Shown in pieces: positions 32,534-42,202 of a stretch of 64,000 bases of DNA (position 1 is its first letter; the number at the start of each line of letters is the position of its first letter). Made by a program: the position numbers and the translations under genes. Below the pieces are notes generated by a model, which saw only the letters and a list, made by a program, of their open reading frames with translations, did not search any database and was not told the origin of the DNA. The stretch comes from Geomonas oryzisoli (GTDB taxonomy: Bacteria > Desulfobacterota > Desulfuromonadia > Geobacterales > Geobacteraceae). The stretch is taken from contig NZ_CP076723.1 in the NCBI RefSeq assembly GCF_018986915.1, forward strand, positions 3,319,501-3,383,500, in the 5' to 3' direction.

Positions 32534-33347
32534 TGAGAATCTCCTTTGACAATGTTAGCAGAATGATACGTGTAGTTACTTTCTTAGAATCACTCTCAGG
32601 CGCTGCCGCACGTGGCGCCCCGGAACTTGTGATGGGCAGTACGCCCAGAATTGCCATGGTCGCAGCACCGTTCCCGGGAAACAGGTATGGCTCATCAGGT
32701 GAACCTTTCCCCAAGTTTGCCGCGGCTGTGCGAATATACGTTTGCCGGCGGTGTCCACATCCACTTCGCAAACCAACCGGTTGGCATAATGCCCCCCTTG
32801 CGGTATGCGGTAACTTCATCTCTGCAAGTCACCATCAGGAACTCGGCTTTCAAATCACTGCCGATGTAGCCTGTTTAAACTAAGATTCCCCAAAGTGCTA
32901 CCGCTACACAATAGTAACTGACGCTCAGATTATAGCTACCAGAGGCTTATTATCAATTCGCCGGCGGAAACCACTGTGGAGCGGTTTCGAATTTTGATGA
33001 TCATCCGAAATCCGTCTCCCCGTTTTTTGGGGGCAATGGAGGGCACGTTGAAAAACCTTTAAGCCGCCGACGGCACTCATTTCTATCAGATTATTTCACG
33101 TCCCGAATCCCGGTGAGTATTCTCCTCCGGTCGTCGGGGAGTTCGTACCGTTGCGAGGTCTCATTTACGGGCAGCGTCTAGCGTCTCCTCTTCCTACAGG
33201 GCCGTTGCCAAGGTATCTAGGCTCAGGGTTCATTGGCCGCGAGAATACGCCCACCGCCGACATCCCCTGGTCACATGGGCAGAGAATGTCGATACGGCAA
33301 GGAACGAGATAGTATCTCGTGACCGTCCACGGTCGCATCGAAAGCAA
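32534..33347. other. Long gap with a gene relic
   Basis: About 810 bp. The left part holds the response-regulator relic described separately. The rest (about 32880-33347) has only short frames without family patterns or ribosome sites. Nothing else recognised. Confidence 0.5.
32690..32862 (-). pseudogene. Relic of the island response regulator
   Basis: Minus-strand translation from about 32859 gives 'SDLKAEFLMVTCRDEVTAY', matching 'LVKAELRLVTCGEEAIAY' of the intact regulator at 26845-27360. A few residues later, in a shifted frame, it gives 'LVCEVDVDTAGKRIFA', matching that protein's C-terminal 'LICEVPEVDEAGRRVS'. The whole phosphorylation region between them is missing. This is a paralogue broken by an internal deletion and a frameshift. 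Confidence 0.7.
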
Positions 33348-34316
33348 TCAGGTATTTTTGTTGATCTCTAAAGTTCTCCGAATATCCAGCACAGCGGTTT
33401 TCCCCGACTCGTCGCTTGGTGCGGGGGGGGGCGCGACAGGCTCCGACAGTGCATCAACGAGGCTTCCCATCTCTTCCTGGCTGAAGTTCCGAACCTCCCT
33501 GCAGAAGGCGCAGGTAACCGTCCCCCCGCCCTCGCGATCAGCCATCGCCCGAAGGGCATCCTTTCCCTGAGTCAAAAGCGCCTGCTCACATTTTTCCCTG
33601 CTACAGGTGCACTGGAAGGAGATCACGCGTTTTTCAAAGGTCTCGAAAGGGATCCCGACGAAGAGGACGTCCAGCAGCTGTTCTGGGGTGCCGCCGCGAC
33701 AAAAGTGGTCTGAGAGCGAGGAGAGGTTACCGATTCGTTCCCAGAGAAGATGGATGGCCGTCTCGTCCTGGGGGGGGAGCGACTGTATCAGAAATCCGCC
33801 CGCCGCGCCGACCGTGCCGTCCTGTTCCACGAAGACGTCGAGCCTGACTGCAGAGGGGACCTGTTCCGATTCGGTGAGGTACATCGCCAGATCTTCGCCA
33901 ATTTCACTGGAGGTGAGCCGTACCGTCCCCTGGTAAGGCTGCTTCAACCGCAGGTCCTTGGTGACGGTAAGCAGCCCGGTACGGCCAAGAGCGCCGGCCA
34001 CGTCTGGCCTTCCATCGAGTAGAGGAAGGTCCACGGCCGGGTTGCCGACGGTACCTGCCACGGCTCCGGTGCTCAGGGCCTCGATGAGAATCTTGCCGAG
34101 GGGGCCGTTCCCTTCGAACTTCAGTGCCACCCGCTGGTCGGTCTTAAGGAGCGCCCCCATGAGCGCCCCTCCGGTTAGCGCCCGTCCCAGGGCCGCCGTG
34201 GCCGTGGGGAGCGTGCCGTGCCTCCTTGCAGCCTCAGCCACTACCCCTGTCGAGACGCAGGCCAGTCCCCGGAAGGTTCCCGCTTTAGTAAGAATGCGTA
34301 CTAGATAGTCATCCAT
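33348..34316 (-). CDS. hslO: Redox-regulated chaperone Hsp33
   Basis: A 322-residue cytosolic holdase chaperone activated by oxidative unfolding. The N-terminal domain starts MDDYLVRILTKAGTFRGLAC with 'TAALGRALTGGALMGALLK'. The zinc redox switch is present: CTCSREKCE followed about 30 residues later by CAFC (CXC and CXXC cysteines all visible). The C-terminal tail beyond about residue 290 is Pro-rich; a run of nine Cs on the coding strand encodes part of it (near 33423-33431). It starts 35 bp after the glucan phosphorylase gene ends and may be cotranscribed with it. Cargo status in an island is unusual for this normally core gene. Confidence 0.95.
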   Translation of the reverse strand: MDDYLVRILTKAGTFRGLACVSTGVVAEAARRHGTLPTATAALGRALTGGALMGALLKTDQRVALKFEGNGPLGKILIEALSTGAVAGTVGNPAVDLPLLDGRPDVAGALGRTGLLTVTKDLRLKQPYQGTVRLTSSEIGEDLAMYLTESEQVPSAVRLDVFVEQDGTVGAAGGFLIQSLPPQDETAIHLLWERIGNLSSLSDHFCRGGTPEQLLDVLFVGIPFETFEKRVISFQCTCSREKCEQALLTQGKDALRAMADREGGGTVTCAFCREVRNFSQEEMGSLVDALSEPVAPPPAPSDESGKTAVLDIRRTLEINKNT

Positions 34317-34351
34317 GTATCACTTCCTCCGGAAAGCTGTGTCCCCCCCAC

Positions 34352-36898
34352 TCATCGTTGCCACAGAATATGAGCGGCTTCTAGAGGTACCGCGGTGCCT
34401 GCGCGGTACGGTATCACACGCGCCGTGTAGTCCATGGCTGGTCTTGACGCAGCGACCTGTACACCATAGAGATAACCGTTTTCCGCGCCAACCAGTCTAG
34501 GGCCGCGCGTCATCTCCTTGCAAACAGGGTCGCCGCCATTGACTCCGTCAGCATACAGCTCAACCTTTACCGCATTAGGGTCGAGCCCGTTGAGATAGAG
34601 CTGAACCTCGAACGTATGCAGGTTCCCTTTCGTCACAACCTTGTCAACGCCGAAACGCAGATTACCCCACTCCCGTTTTACTGCCTTCAGCCAGTTCACT
34701 ATTGCTACGCCCGCTTCTCCATTATCCGCGGCGCGCTCGCGGTAGGCCGCAGCGGCTGGAATATAGTAGCTCTCGGCATACTGTCGTACAGTACGGTTAC
34801 TGGAGAATCGGGTCGTCAGGCGGGCCATACTCTCGCGTATGCGCGCTACCCATGCGGGAGGAATGCCGTTTCGGTCCCGGCTGTAAAACTCTGGGATCAC
34901 ATCCTGTTCGAGAAGTGTGTAGAGCGCCTCGGCCTCAGTTGCATCCCAGTCGGGGTCACAGCCGTGTTCTGCGCCGTCGCCCAGCGCCCACCCCATTTCA
35001 GGAGTGTAGGCTTCAGCCCACCAGCCGTCGAGTTCCGAAAGGTTTAGTCCACCATTGACCAGCACCTTCATGCCGCTCGTTCCGCACGCCTCCCAAGGTC
35101 GTCGAGGTGTGTTGATCCAGACATCCACCCCCTGTACAAGGTGTTCGGTCAGCAGCATGTCGTAATCACTGAGGAAGATGACGTGCCGGCTCGCATCGGG
35201 GCGCCGGATGAAACGTGTCCATTGCTCAATCATGGCCTGTCCCGCCTGGTCGGCTGGATCTGCCTTGCCGGCGATGATGAGCTGCACCGGGCGTCTCGGG
35301 TCGGTGAGGATGCGCAGGAGCCTTTCAGGGTCGTGCAGCAGCAGGTTCGGTCGTTTGTAGGTTGCAAAGCGGTGCGCGGACCCCAGCGTCAATGCGTTGG
35401 TATCGAAAATATGCTGCGCGCTCATGATCTCCTCCGGTGCTGCGGCTGAAGCGGCCAGCTGCTTGGACAGCCGTTCGCGGATGTAGCCGACGAGGGCCTT
35501 GCGGGCGTCGGCACGGAACTGCCAGAGCTTGTCGTCGGGAGCACAGCGGATCTTCCCCTCCATGGGCTCCGTCATCCCCAGCCAGCGCTCCTTCCCACAG
35601 TATTCGGTCCAGATGACGTCGGCCTCTGCCGAATCCCAGCTTGGCATATGGACGCCGTTGGTCACATGGCCCACCGGTACTTCCACCTCGGGCCAGTGCG
35701 GGAAGAGAGACTTAAAGATGCCCCGACTCACGTTCCCGTGTAGACGGCTCACCCCGTTTACCGCTCCACTCCCTCGAACAGCCAGGTAGGCCATGTTGAA
35801 AAGTTCTGAGGCATCGTCGGGGTTGAACCGGCCGAGGCACAGCAGATGGCTGGCGGGGATGCCGAGACTGTTCCTGGCATAATCGCCGAGGTAATGCTCG
35901 ATGAGCTGTGGGGCAAATCGGTCAAATCCATCAGCTACCGGCGTATGAGTAGTGAAGAGGTTGCCTGCCCGGGTAACGGCTAGGGCGACTTCGAACGTTT
36001 GCCCTGTCGCTGACATGAAGCTGCGTGCCCGCTCCAGCACCGCCAAGGCTGCATGCCCTTCGTTCAGGTGGCAGACCTCGGGATTGACGCCCAGTGTCTG
36101 GAGCAGACGCCAGCCGCCGATTCCAAGAACCATTTCCTGCCTCAGACGCTGTTCTGGCCCGCCGCCGTAAAGCTCGCTGGTTACCCCCCGGTAGGCTGGG
36201 AAATTCGCGGCATCATTACTGTCGAGGAGGTAAAGCTTCACTCTCCCAACCTGGACCTGCCAGGCACGCACCCAAAGCGAGTACCCTGGCAACACGATCT
36301 CAAGCCGCAACCACTCCCCACTGGGTTCACGCACGGGCATGACCGGCAACTGTCCGGGGTCGTTGTACGGAAAGAGGGCCTGCTGCGAGCCGTGCCGGTC
36401 GATCACTTGCCGGAAATAACCTTGTTGGTAGAGGAGCCCCACGCCGACCACCGGTACGCCCAGATCGCTAGCCGCTTTGAGTTGGTCGCCGGCCACGTTG
36501 CCGAGCCCCCCGCAATAAATGGGAAGTGCTTCGCTCAGCATGAACTCCATGCTGAAATAGGCGACCAAGGTCAAGGGACTACGCGGGTGCCTCTGCTGGA
36601 ACCAGGCTGGCACCTCCGCCTCGTGACGCTTGGTTTCCACCAGGTCGGCAACCTTCCCGCGAAAGGCCGGATCGTCCAAGGCTTGCTTGAGCCGGTCCCG
36701 CGAAACGGTTTGCAGAACGACCCAAGGGTTGTGGGTGAGGTCCCAGAGTCCCGGGTCGAGTTGCGCCCATACTTCGTCGGCCGCGTGGTTCCAAGACCAG
36801 CGCATATTGAGCGCCAGTTCTCCCAGGGAATCGAACCCCTCTATCTCTGTTGGGAATAGAGTGTAAATGGGGCTGCTGACTCTTTTGTGTTTGCTCAT
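34352..36898 (-). CDS. glgP: Alpha-glucan (glycogen) phosphorylase
   Basis: An 848-residue cytosolic enzyme releasing glucose-1-phosphate from glycogen or maltodextrin. The start is the ATG at 36898 (GAGGGA upstream); the longer frame adds a non-conserved stretch. An N-terminal DUF3417 region (about 15-120) contains 'NMRWSWNHAADEVW', typical of the short bacterial/archaeal type of the family. Catalytic region: 'YFSMEFMLSEALPIYCGGLG', 'FTTHTPVADGFDRF', 'VTNGVHMPSW', and the PLP-binding 'GTSGMKVLVNGGLNLSELDG' with its Lys. Last about 100 residues form a beta-rich tail. Transcribed towards hslO. Confidence 0.94.
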   Translation of the reverse strand: MSKHKRVSSPIYTLFPTEIEGFDSLGELALNMRWSWNHAADEVWAQLDPGLWDLTHNPWVVLQTVSRDRLKQALDDPAFRGKVADLVETKRHEAEVPAWFQQRHPRSPLTLVAYFSMEFMLSEALPIYCGGLGNVAGDQLKAASDLGVPVVGVGLLYQQGYFRQVIDRHGSQQALFPYNDPGQLPVMPVREPSGEWLRLEIVLPGYSLWVRAWQVQVGRVKLYLLDSNDAANFPAYRGVTSELYGGGPEQRLRQEMVLGIGGWRLLQTLGVNPEVCHLNEGHAALAVLERARSFMSATGQTFEVALAVTRAGNLFTTHTPVADGFDRFAPQLIEHYLGDYARNSLGIPASHLLCLGRFNPDDASELFNMAYLAVRGSGAVNGVSRLHGNVSRGIFKSLFPHWPEVEVPVGHVTNGVHMPSWDSAEADVIWTEYCGKERWLGMTEPMEGKIRCAPDDKLWQFRADARKALVGYIRERLSKQLAASAAAPEEIMSAQHIFDTNALTLGSAHRFATYKRPNLLLHDPERLLRILTDPRRPVQLIIAGKADPADQAGQAMIEQWTRFIRRPDASRHVIFLSDYDMLLTEHLVQGVDVWINTPRRPWEACGTSGMKVLVNGGLNLSELDGWWAEAYTPEMGWALGDGAEHGCDPDWDATEAEALYTLLEQDVIPEFYSRDRNGIPPAWVARIRESMARLTTRFSSNRTVRQYAESYYIPAAAAYRERAADNGEAGVAIVNWLKAVKREWGNLRFGVDKVVTKGNLHTFEVQLYLNGLDPNAVKVELYADGVNGGDPVCKEMTRGPRLVGAENGYLYGVQVAASRPAMDYTARVIPYRAGTAVPLEAAHILWQR

Positions 36899-37047
36899 CG
36901 GTGCCGTCCCTCGGACATTATTTTCGGGTCCTGGTTTTCGCGTAATTCGGGGCCACAAGGGTTTTCGGCCCAAACAGGGTGAAATATTGCCGGGATATAA
37001 GCCCTTTCACAGCCTCCCTAAAGAGCGTCGAATCTCCTATCTCGCGA

Positions 37048-37461
37048 TCAGTGCGGCGTGCTGCAGGACTTCAGCTTGCCATTTTCCTGGAGAAAAATTG
37101 GTTCGTATTGCGCGCAGGTCTTGCCGTCGATCTGTATCGTCTGGGAAAGATCGCAGGTTTTCAATTTGCCCGATGGGTAGAAGCTGACTTGTGAGTACTG
37201 GTTGCAAATGATGGATCCATAGATGAAAAAGTCGCTTGCTACGCAGCTTTCGAGCTTCCCGGTTTCATAAAAACTGATTGGTGCATATTGTTTGCATTTA
37301 ATCCCATTGCTAGCGAAATCATCCTTCAGTGTGCATGCCTTCAATTGACCGTTCGCATGATAGGTTGTGCTACCGGTATCGCAAATTAATTGATCGACAC
37401 CCAGACAGGTTCCGATATCGGTTATGAATATGATGCTCAGCATGATAATGGCGAACTTCAT
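37048..37461 (-). CDS. Secreted Cys-rich YwqK/MORN-like repeat protein
   Basis: A 137-residue exported protein. Signal peptide about 1-21. The mature part is four repeats of about 27 residues of form 'ICxQYxxhSFYxxGKLxxC' (GQLKACTL, GKLESCVA, GKLKTCDL, GKLKSCST), each with paired Cys. The 'NGxLxxC' core resembles YwqK/MORN-type repeats often annotated as toxin-antitoxin component but with no proven toxin link. Much lower GC than the phosphorylase and ATPase genes beside it, suggesting separate acquisition. Function unknown. Confidence 0.7.
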   Translation of the reverse strand: MKFAIIMLSIIFITDIGTCLGVDQLICDTGSTTYHANGQLKACTLKDDFASNGIKCKQYAPISFYETGKLESCVASDFFIYGSIICNQYSQVSFYPSGKLKTCDLSQTIQIDGKTCAQYEPIFLQENGKLKSCSTPH

Positions 37462-37541
37462 GATTTCCTCCTTCCATGAACTCTGTGCCCAGCCCTACTC
37501 TCTGCTCTATGCCTTTGTATCAGCGGGAAGACGAACGTGTT

Positions 37542-40088
37542 TTACTCCGCAGCAAAGCGGCGGAAGAACCACCTCTTCATCCCTTCCACAGCCACGAGAT
37601 AGGCCAGCAGCAAGGCTGTCAGCATCAGGAAAAAGAACGCCGGCGGCGCCACAAAACCGAGATGCCTGCCGATAGGGGCAAATGGCAGCAGCGCGGCCCC
37701 TGCCACGACGGTCAGCGAACAGGCGATCAGCCACGGGTTAGGGCGGCTCTTGAAGGGGCTTTGACGGGTGCGGATGATGAAGATGACCAGCACCTGCGTG
37801 GCCATGGACTCGATGAACCAACCGGTATGGAAGAGCGCCTCTCCGGCATGGAAGAACGTCAGCATCACATAGAAGGTGAGAAAGTCGAAAACCGAGCTGA
37901 CCGGGCCGATAACCAGCATGAAGTTGCGAATGAAGTTCATGTCCCAGTGCCGTGGATGGCTCAGGTAATCGTCATCTACGCGGTCCAGCGGAATGGGAAG
38001 TTCAGACACGTCGTAAAGGAGGTTATTGAGCAGGATTTGCACCGGCAGCATGGGAAGAAAGGGGAGAACGAGCGAGGCCCCGGCCATCGAGAACATGTTG
38101 CCGAAATTGGAACTGGTGCCCATCATGATGTACTTCATTATGTTGCCGAAGGTGCGCCTTCCTTCCAGGACACCGGCGTGGAGGACCCCCAGGTCCTGCT
38201 CCAGAAGGATCATGTCTGCTGCGGCTTTCGCCACGTCCACAGCGCTGTCCACTGAAATGCCCACATCGGCGGAATGCAGCGATGGGGCGTCGTTGATGCC
38301 GTCACCAAGATACCCCACCACATGACCGCGCCTCTTGAGCGCGAGGATGACCCGGTTTTTCTGGGCTGGTGCCACGCGGCAGAAAAGATTCACCTGCTCC
38401 GCCCGTGCCGCGAGTGCCGGATCATCCAATTGCTGGATATCAGCCCCGGTCAGCACCCCCGTCACGGGGAGCCCTAGTTCCTCGAAGATATGCTGGGTAA
38501 CCAGTTCATTGTCACCGGTGATGATCTTGACCTCGACCCGATCCGCGGCAAGGCCCGCCAGGGCTAGTTTGGCGCTGGCCTTTGGCGGGTCGAGAAATGC
38601 TGCGAATCCGGCGAAGACCAGTTCCGATTCATCGCCCACCACGGCATGAGGATGGTCCTTCCCCACCTTTCGCGAGGCAATGCCCAGCACCCGGAAGCCC
38701 TCCCGGCTCAGGGCCTCGAATTGCCCGTTAATGGCAAGCCGCGCCGCCTCGCCGAGTGGCTGCGCCTGCGCCTCCCCGTCAGCTGCAAAGCTCACCGACA
38801 ACCGAAGGATATCCTCTGGGGCGCCCTTGACGACCAGGAGCCTCTCCGTGCCGTTGTCGAGGAGAACCGAAATCCGGCGACGCTCGAAGTCGAAAGGTAC
38901 CTCGTCTATCTTCTTCCAACCGCTCGCGTCGATCTCGGTGTGCTCCAGGATGGCGTCATCCAGGGTGCTCTTCAGGCCGGTCTCGTAATAGCTGTTGTAA
39001 TAGGCCAGCTCCAGGACCCGCAGGCTGTCCTGCCCCAGTGGATTCAGGTGGCGTTCCAGATGGATTCGGGCCTCGGTGAGGGTGCCGGTCTTGTCGGTGC
39101 AGAAGACGTCCATGCTCCCCAGGTTGTGGATAGAGGCCAACCGTTTGACGATGACCTTCTTTGTCGCCATGCGCAGCGCTCCCCGCGAAAGGGTAACGGA
39201 GACCACCATGGGGAGCAGTTCAGGGGTAAGTCCCACAGCCAGGGCCACGGCGAAGAGGAACGATTCCAGCCAGGGGCGGTGAAAGAAGGCGTTGACCAGC
39301 AGGACGAACAGGACGAGGAGCACCGTCATGCGCATGATGAGCAGACCGAAGCGGTGGGTCCCCTCTTCAAAGGCGGTGGGGGGCGCCTTGGCCAAAAGCG
39401 TGTCGGCGATCTCGCCCAGTTCCGTGCGCTGTCCGGTACGGCAGACCAGCACCTGGGCCGTACCGCTCACCACTGATGTCCCCAGAAGAACGGTGTTGCC
39501 CGCTGCAAGAACCTGAGTCTCCTCCGGTAATTCCGCTGGTGATTTCTCCACAGGGAAAGCTTCTCCGGTCAAAAGAGCCTGGTTTACGAAGAAGTCCTTT
39601 GCCTCCAGTACCCGGCCGTCGCAGGGAACCAGGTCGCCGGCAGCAAGAAGCGCCACGTCTCCTGGTACCATCTCCGCGAGCGGAATCTCCAGGAACTTGC
39701 CATCCCTAAGCACCTGCCCTCGCACTGCCACCGACTGGCGCAGTCGTTCTGCAGCCTGGCCAGCCTGGTATTCCTGGACGAAATCCAGAGTCACACTGAT
39801 GAGGACAATGGTGCCGATGATGAAGAAGCTCGTAGTGTCACCGGTGAAGGCGGAGAGCGCGCTGGCCGTAAGGAGGATGATGACCAGGGGGTTCTTGAAT
39901 TTGGTGATGAATTGCAGGACCAGTGCCTTTTTACGCTCACCGTGGATAAGGTTGGGGCCGAATTGGGGCAGGCGTGAAGCCGCCTCCGTGCTGGTCAACC
40001 CCTGCGGGCTTGCGGCCAACTGTTCCAAAAGCACTGGGATGGGACATTGCCAGAAGGCGGAATCCGTGTTGTCGTCAGGTGTGAGCAT
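37542..40088 (-). CDS. mgtA: Magnesium-type P-type ATPase (MgtA/MgtB family)
   Basis: An 848-residue inner-membrane pump, importing Mg2+ in characterised relatives. Cytosolic N-terminal segment, then helices 1-2, the actuator domain with LTGEAFPVEK, helix 4 motif 'GLTPELLPM' typical of MgtA, the phosphorylation site DKTGTLTE, the ATP-binding domain with 'KGAPEDIL' and 'GDGINDAPSL', and MgtA-type 'MGTSSNFGNMFSMAGASL' before the last helices. All catalytic residues are visible. Length close to the family's (about 860-900). The 5' leader is about 560 bp of unassigned sequence; no Mg2+ riboswitch was recognised there. Confidence 0.92.
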   Translation of the reverse strand: MLTPDDNTDSAFWQCPIPVLLEQLAASPQGLTSTEAASRLPQFGPNLIHGERKKALVLQFITKFKNPLVIILLTASALSAFTGDTTSFFIIGTIVLISVTLDFVQEYQAGQAAERLRQSVAVRGQVLRDGKFLEIPLAEMVPGDVALLAAGDLVPCDGRVLEAKDFFVNQALLTGEAFPVEKSPAELPEETQVLAAGNTVLLGTSVVSGTAQVLVCRTGQRTELGEIADTLLAKAPPTAFEEGTHRFGLLIMRMTVLLVLFVLLVNAFFHRPWLESFLFAVALAVGLTPELLPMVVSVTLSRGALRMATKKVIVKRLASIHNLGSMDVFCTDKTGTLTEARIHLERHLNPLGQDSLRVLELAYYNSYYETGLKSTLDDAILEHTEIDASGWKKIDEVPFDFERRRISVLLDNGTERLLVVKGAPEDILRLSVSFAADGEAQAQPLGEAARLAINGQFEALSREGFRVLGIASRKVGKDHPHAVVGDESELVFAGFAAFLDPPKASAKLALAGLAADRVEVKIITGDNELVTQHIFEELGLPVTGVLTGADIQQLDDPALAARAEQVNLFCRVAPAQKNRVILALKRRGHVVGYLGDGINDAPSLHSADVGISVDSAVDVAKAAADMILLEQDLGVLHAGVLEGRRTFGNIMKYIMMGTSSNFGNMFSMAGASLVLPFLPMLPVQILLNNLLYDVSELPIPLDRVDDDYLSHPRHWDMNFIRNFMLVIGPVSSVFDFLTFYVMLTFFHAGEALFHTGWFIESMATQVLVIFIIRTRQSPFKSRPNPWLIACSLTVVAGAALLPFAPIGRHLGFVAPPAFFFLMLTALLLAYLVAVEGMKRWFFRRFAAE

Positions 40089-40654
40089 GTTGAATTCTCC
40101 CCTGAGTCCTGGGTGATTAGCGGACCAAATGTCAGAATAAGGTGATCCGGTTCACGCGTTGAATCTACCGAGGGCCTACAATTGGTGGCCTCGCAATCAA
40201 TGGTCATTCATTGCCTCGACAAGCTTAGCACAAAGGGATTTTCAATCTCGTTCAACCCAAGACCCGCTCGCCCTGAGCCTTGTCGAAGGGGGCAACTGAC
40301 CTCCCTGCAACAGCATCACTATTGGCGCCTATGGGCAAACCGTGGGCCTTGGACAGATTATAACTCTTCTAGTTTGCTCTACATGCTGCCGGGCGAAGAT
40401 TTGGAAGAAATAGTGAGAGGGCGTAGCAGGATTGTAGATCTGGCTAGCGGATAGCGTGTATGGAGATTGTATTGTTATTCAAGATGGTTGTACGGTTTGG
40501 AGCTCGGGGCTGCATTTGACAAGGCCGCAGAGCACTATACTGTCGATCGGCATCCAACTTTAACCCACCATCGGCATCTTGAGACCCACCCCCTCAATCT
40601 GTAAAGCCTCAATATTTCACAGGGGGTGGGTCACCCTTGGACGCCGATACTGGG
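40089..40654. other. Island right-end non-coding region
   Basis: About 566 bp with no gene. Contains a short dispersed-repeat-like segment (CCTGAGCCTTGTCGAAGGG, about 40272-40290) and a 12-bp perfect inverted repeat, GACCCACCCCCT (40583-40594) with its complement (40621-40632), just past the integrase fragment. Confidence 0.5.
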
Positions 40655-41083
40655 TTAAAATTCGAAGCCGATCCACAATGTGGACAGGACTTCGGCGCTG
40701 AGATGCTCGATGTGGGAGATGGAGATGATAGAGGCAGAGCCGGCACTCGGACGCTTCACGGCCTTTTGCGCGATGGCCTGGTTGCGAACCTGCAACGCTT
40801 CGCATACCGGACCGAAGGCACCGCGCAGGTAGGTGTTTATCTTAGGGATGTTCTTGTCCCTGCTGTGCCCGCTTTTGTACTTGATGTACTTCTCGAGGAT
40901 GTCGCCGATGGGGGTTTTGGTGGTAAGGGGAATCTCCTCTTCGCGGAACTGAGCCGACTCGATCTGGCGCAGTTTCTCCTTCGCGACCTGGAGGGACTCC
41001 GTGTGCAGGTTCACCCTCTTCTGTTTGCCGTTGTCGTAATACTGGGCGTAGTAGGCCCTGCCCCGCTTCTTCAGACTTGCCAT
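40655..41083 (-). pseudogene. Truncated tyrosine recombinase (phage-type integrase)
   Basis: A 142-residue fragment. It keeps the N-terminal arm-binding region (MASLKKRGRAYYAQYYDNGK, KRVNLHTESLQVAKEKLRQI) and part of the core-binding helical domain ('ILEKYIKYKSGHSRDKN', 'YLRGAFGPVCEALQ'). The catalytic domain, with its R-H-R-Y residues, is absent: the frame drifts into unrelated sequence and stops. Start ATG at 41083. It sits between the tRNA and the cargo, where the integrase of such islands normally lies. It was probably the recombinase that inserted the island. Confidence 0.8.
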
Positions 41084-41164
41084 AAAAAAATCCTCCGCAA
41101 GTCCTATTGTGCAGGCCAGAAACCCCTTTCCCGCGGACGGGGTACAAAAAAGGGTACAGGCATG

Positions 41165-41197
41165 AAAAAAGGGACTTGCAACGATGTGCAAGTCCCT
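41165..41197 (-). terminator. Island-borne terminator for the initiator tRNA
   Basis: GGGACTTGCA/TGCAAGTCCC (41171-41180 with 41187-41196) with a T-run on the minus strand, immediately 3' of the tRNA. It replaces the original terminator now 14.8 kb away. Confidence 0.85.
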
Positions 41198-41207
41198 GAT
41201 TTTCTTT

Positions 41208-41284
<77 letters not shown>

Positions 41285-41393
41285 TCATTGAGTCCCAACT
41301 TGTACCACAGCCCTTCCGGCGACGTCAACCCTTTTTTAGGAAAAAGTTTGATCAAGGCAAAAATGTCGCGCCATGGCTGGAACGGAGCCGGCC

Positions 41394-41431
41394 TAAAAAA
41401 ACGGGGGAGGCGCCTCACGCTCCTCCCCCGT
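41394..41431 (-). terminator. Intrinsic terminator after the small barrel gene
   Basis: ACGGGGGAGG/CCTCCCCCGT (41401-41410 with 41422-41431) followed by seven Ts on the minus strand. Confidence 0.9.
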
Positions 41432-41458
41432 CCCGTTCATCCGTGCGTTAAGCCGCTA

Positions 41459-42202
41459 TTACGGGAAGTTGATGTCCACCTGGGTGGTGAAGGTGTTCTT
41501 GCCGGCAAGCTGCTGGTCGTTGTAGATGTCGTAGCCGAGAATCACGGAGACGTTCTTGGAGAAGGCCCAGGAAGCACCGAAGCTGAAGGCGCCGACGGTG
41601 TTCTTGCCACCCTGGTAGTCGGCGGCCAGCCAGAGCTTGTCGGAAATCTCGCTCATGGTGCGGTCCCAGGAGAGGAGCACACCGTCATCCTTGGGCCCGA
41701 TCACCTTGTCGTTGCCGAAGTAGTAACCGGCGGAGAGACGGCCGATGACCGGGAGGGTCTTGGCGGCGAGACCATACACGATGTTCTGATCGGTACGGAA
41801 GGCGCTGTTCTTGTCGCCGTTGGTGCCGAAGCCGTAGCCGCCGACGGCCAGGGCCGGGGAGAGCTCGAAGAGCGACCCTTCCGGGGTGCCGACCTTGGCG
41901 TTGAAGTAGATCGGCCTGCTGTCGTAGCCGTTGGAGCCGCTGGTGATGTAGTCCACGCCGACCTCGGCCTGGATCTTATCGAAGGGAAGCACCCCGGCGG
42001 TTACCCCGAGGTCGTAGACGTTGCCTACACTGGAGTTGTTGGAGGTGCGGGTGTAGTTGTCGATACCGAGGTGCACACTCTTGAAGCCCTGGATGTCGGT
42101 GGAGGGGATCCAGATCTGGGTGGAAGGGGTCGCCATTGCGATCCCGCTGGTTGCGATGGTCAGCGCCGTTGCCATGATGATGCTCTTGATGGTTCTTTTC
42201 AT
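41459..42202 (-). CDS. Small outer-membrane beta-barrel protein
   Basis: A 247-residue exported protein. The ATG at 42202 has AAGGAG upstream and opens a signal peptide (ending AMA-TPS). The mature chain is a run of amphipathic strands such as 'LWLAADYQGGKNTVGAFSFG' and 'VSVILGYDIYNDQQLAG', predicting a barrel of about 10-12 strands. The C-terminus is VDINFP rather than a terminal aromatic. No family recognised beyond a general Geobacter outer-membrane protein type. Monocistronic, with a strong terminator. Confidence 0.75.
   Translation of the reverse strand: MKRTIKSIIMATALTIATSGIAMATPSTQIWIPSTDIQGFKSVHLGIDNYTRTSNNSSVGNVYDLGVTAGVLPFDKIQAEVGVDYITSGSNGYDSRPIYFNAKVGTPEGSLFELSPALAVGGYGFGTNGDKNSAFRTDQNIVYGLAAKTLPVIGRLSAGYYFGNDKVIGPKDDGVLLSWDRTMSEISDKLWLAADYQGGKNTVGAFSFGASWAFSKNVSVILGYDIYNDQQLAGKNTFTTQVDINFP

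Noticed and set aside
33165-33347. A small minus-strand gene beside hslO
   Set aside because: No ribosome site, no domain pattern, and an amino-acid mix like random frame.
40089-40654. Mg2+ riboswitch upstream of mgtA
   Set aside because: No M-box or mgtA-leader-type conserved blocks could be found; the region has only short repeats.
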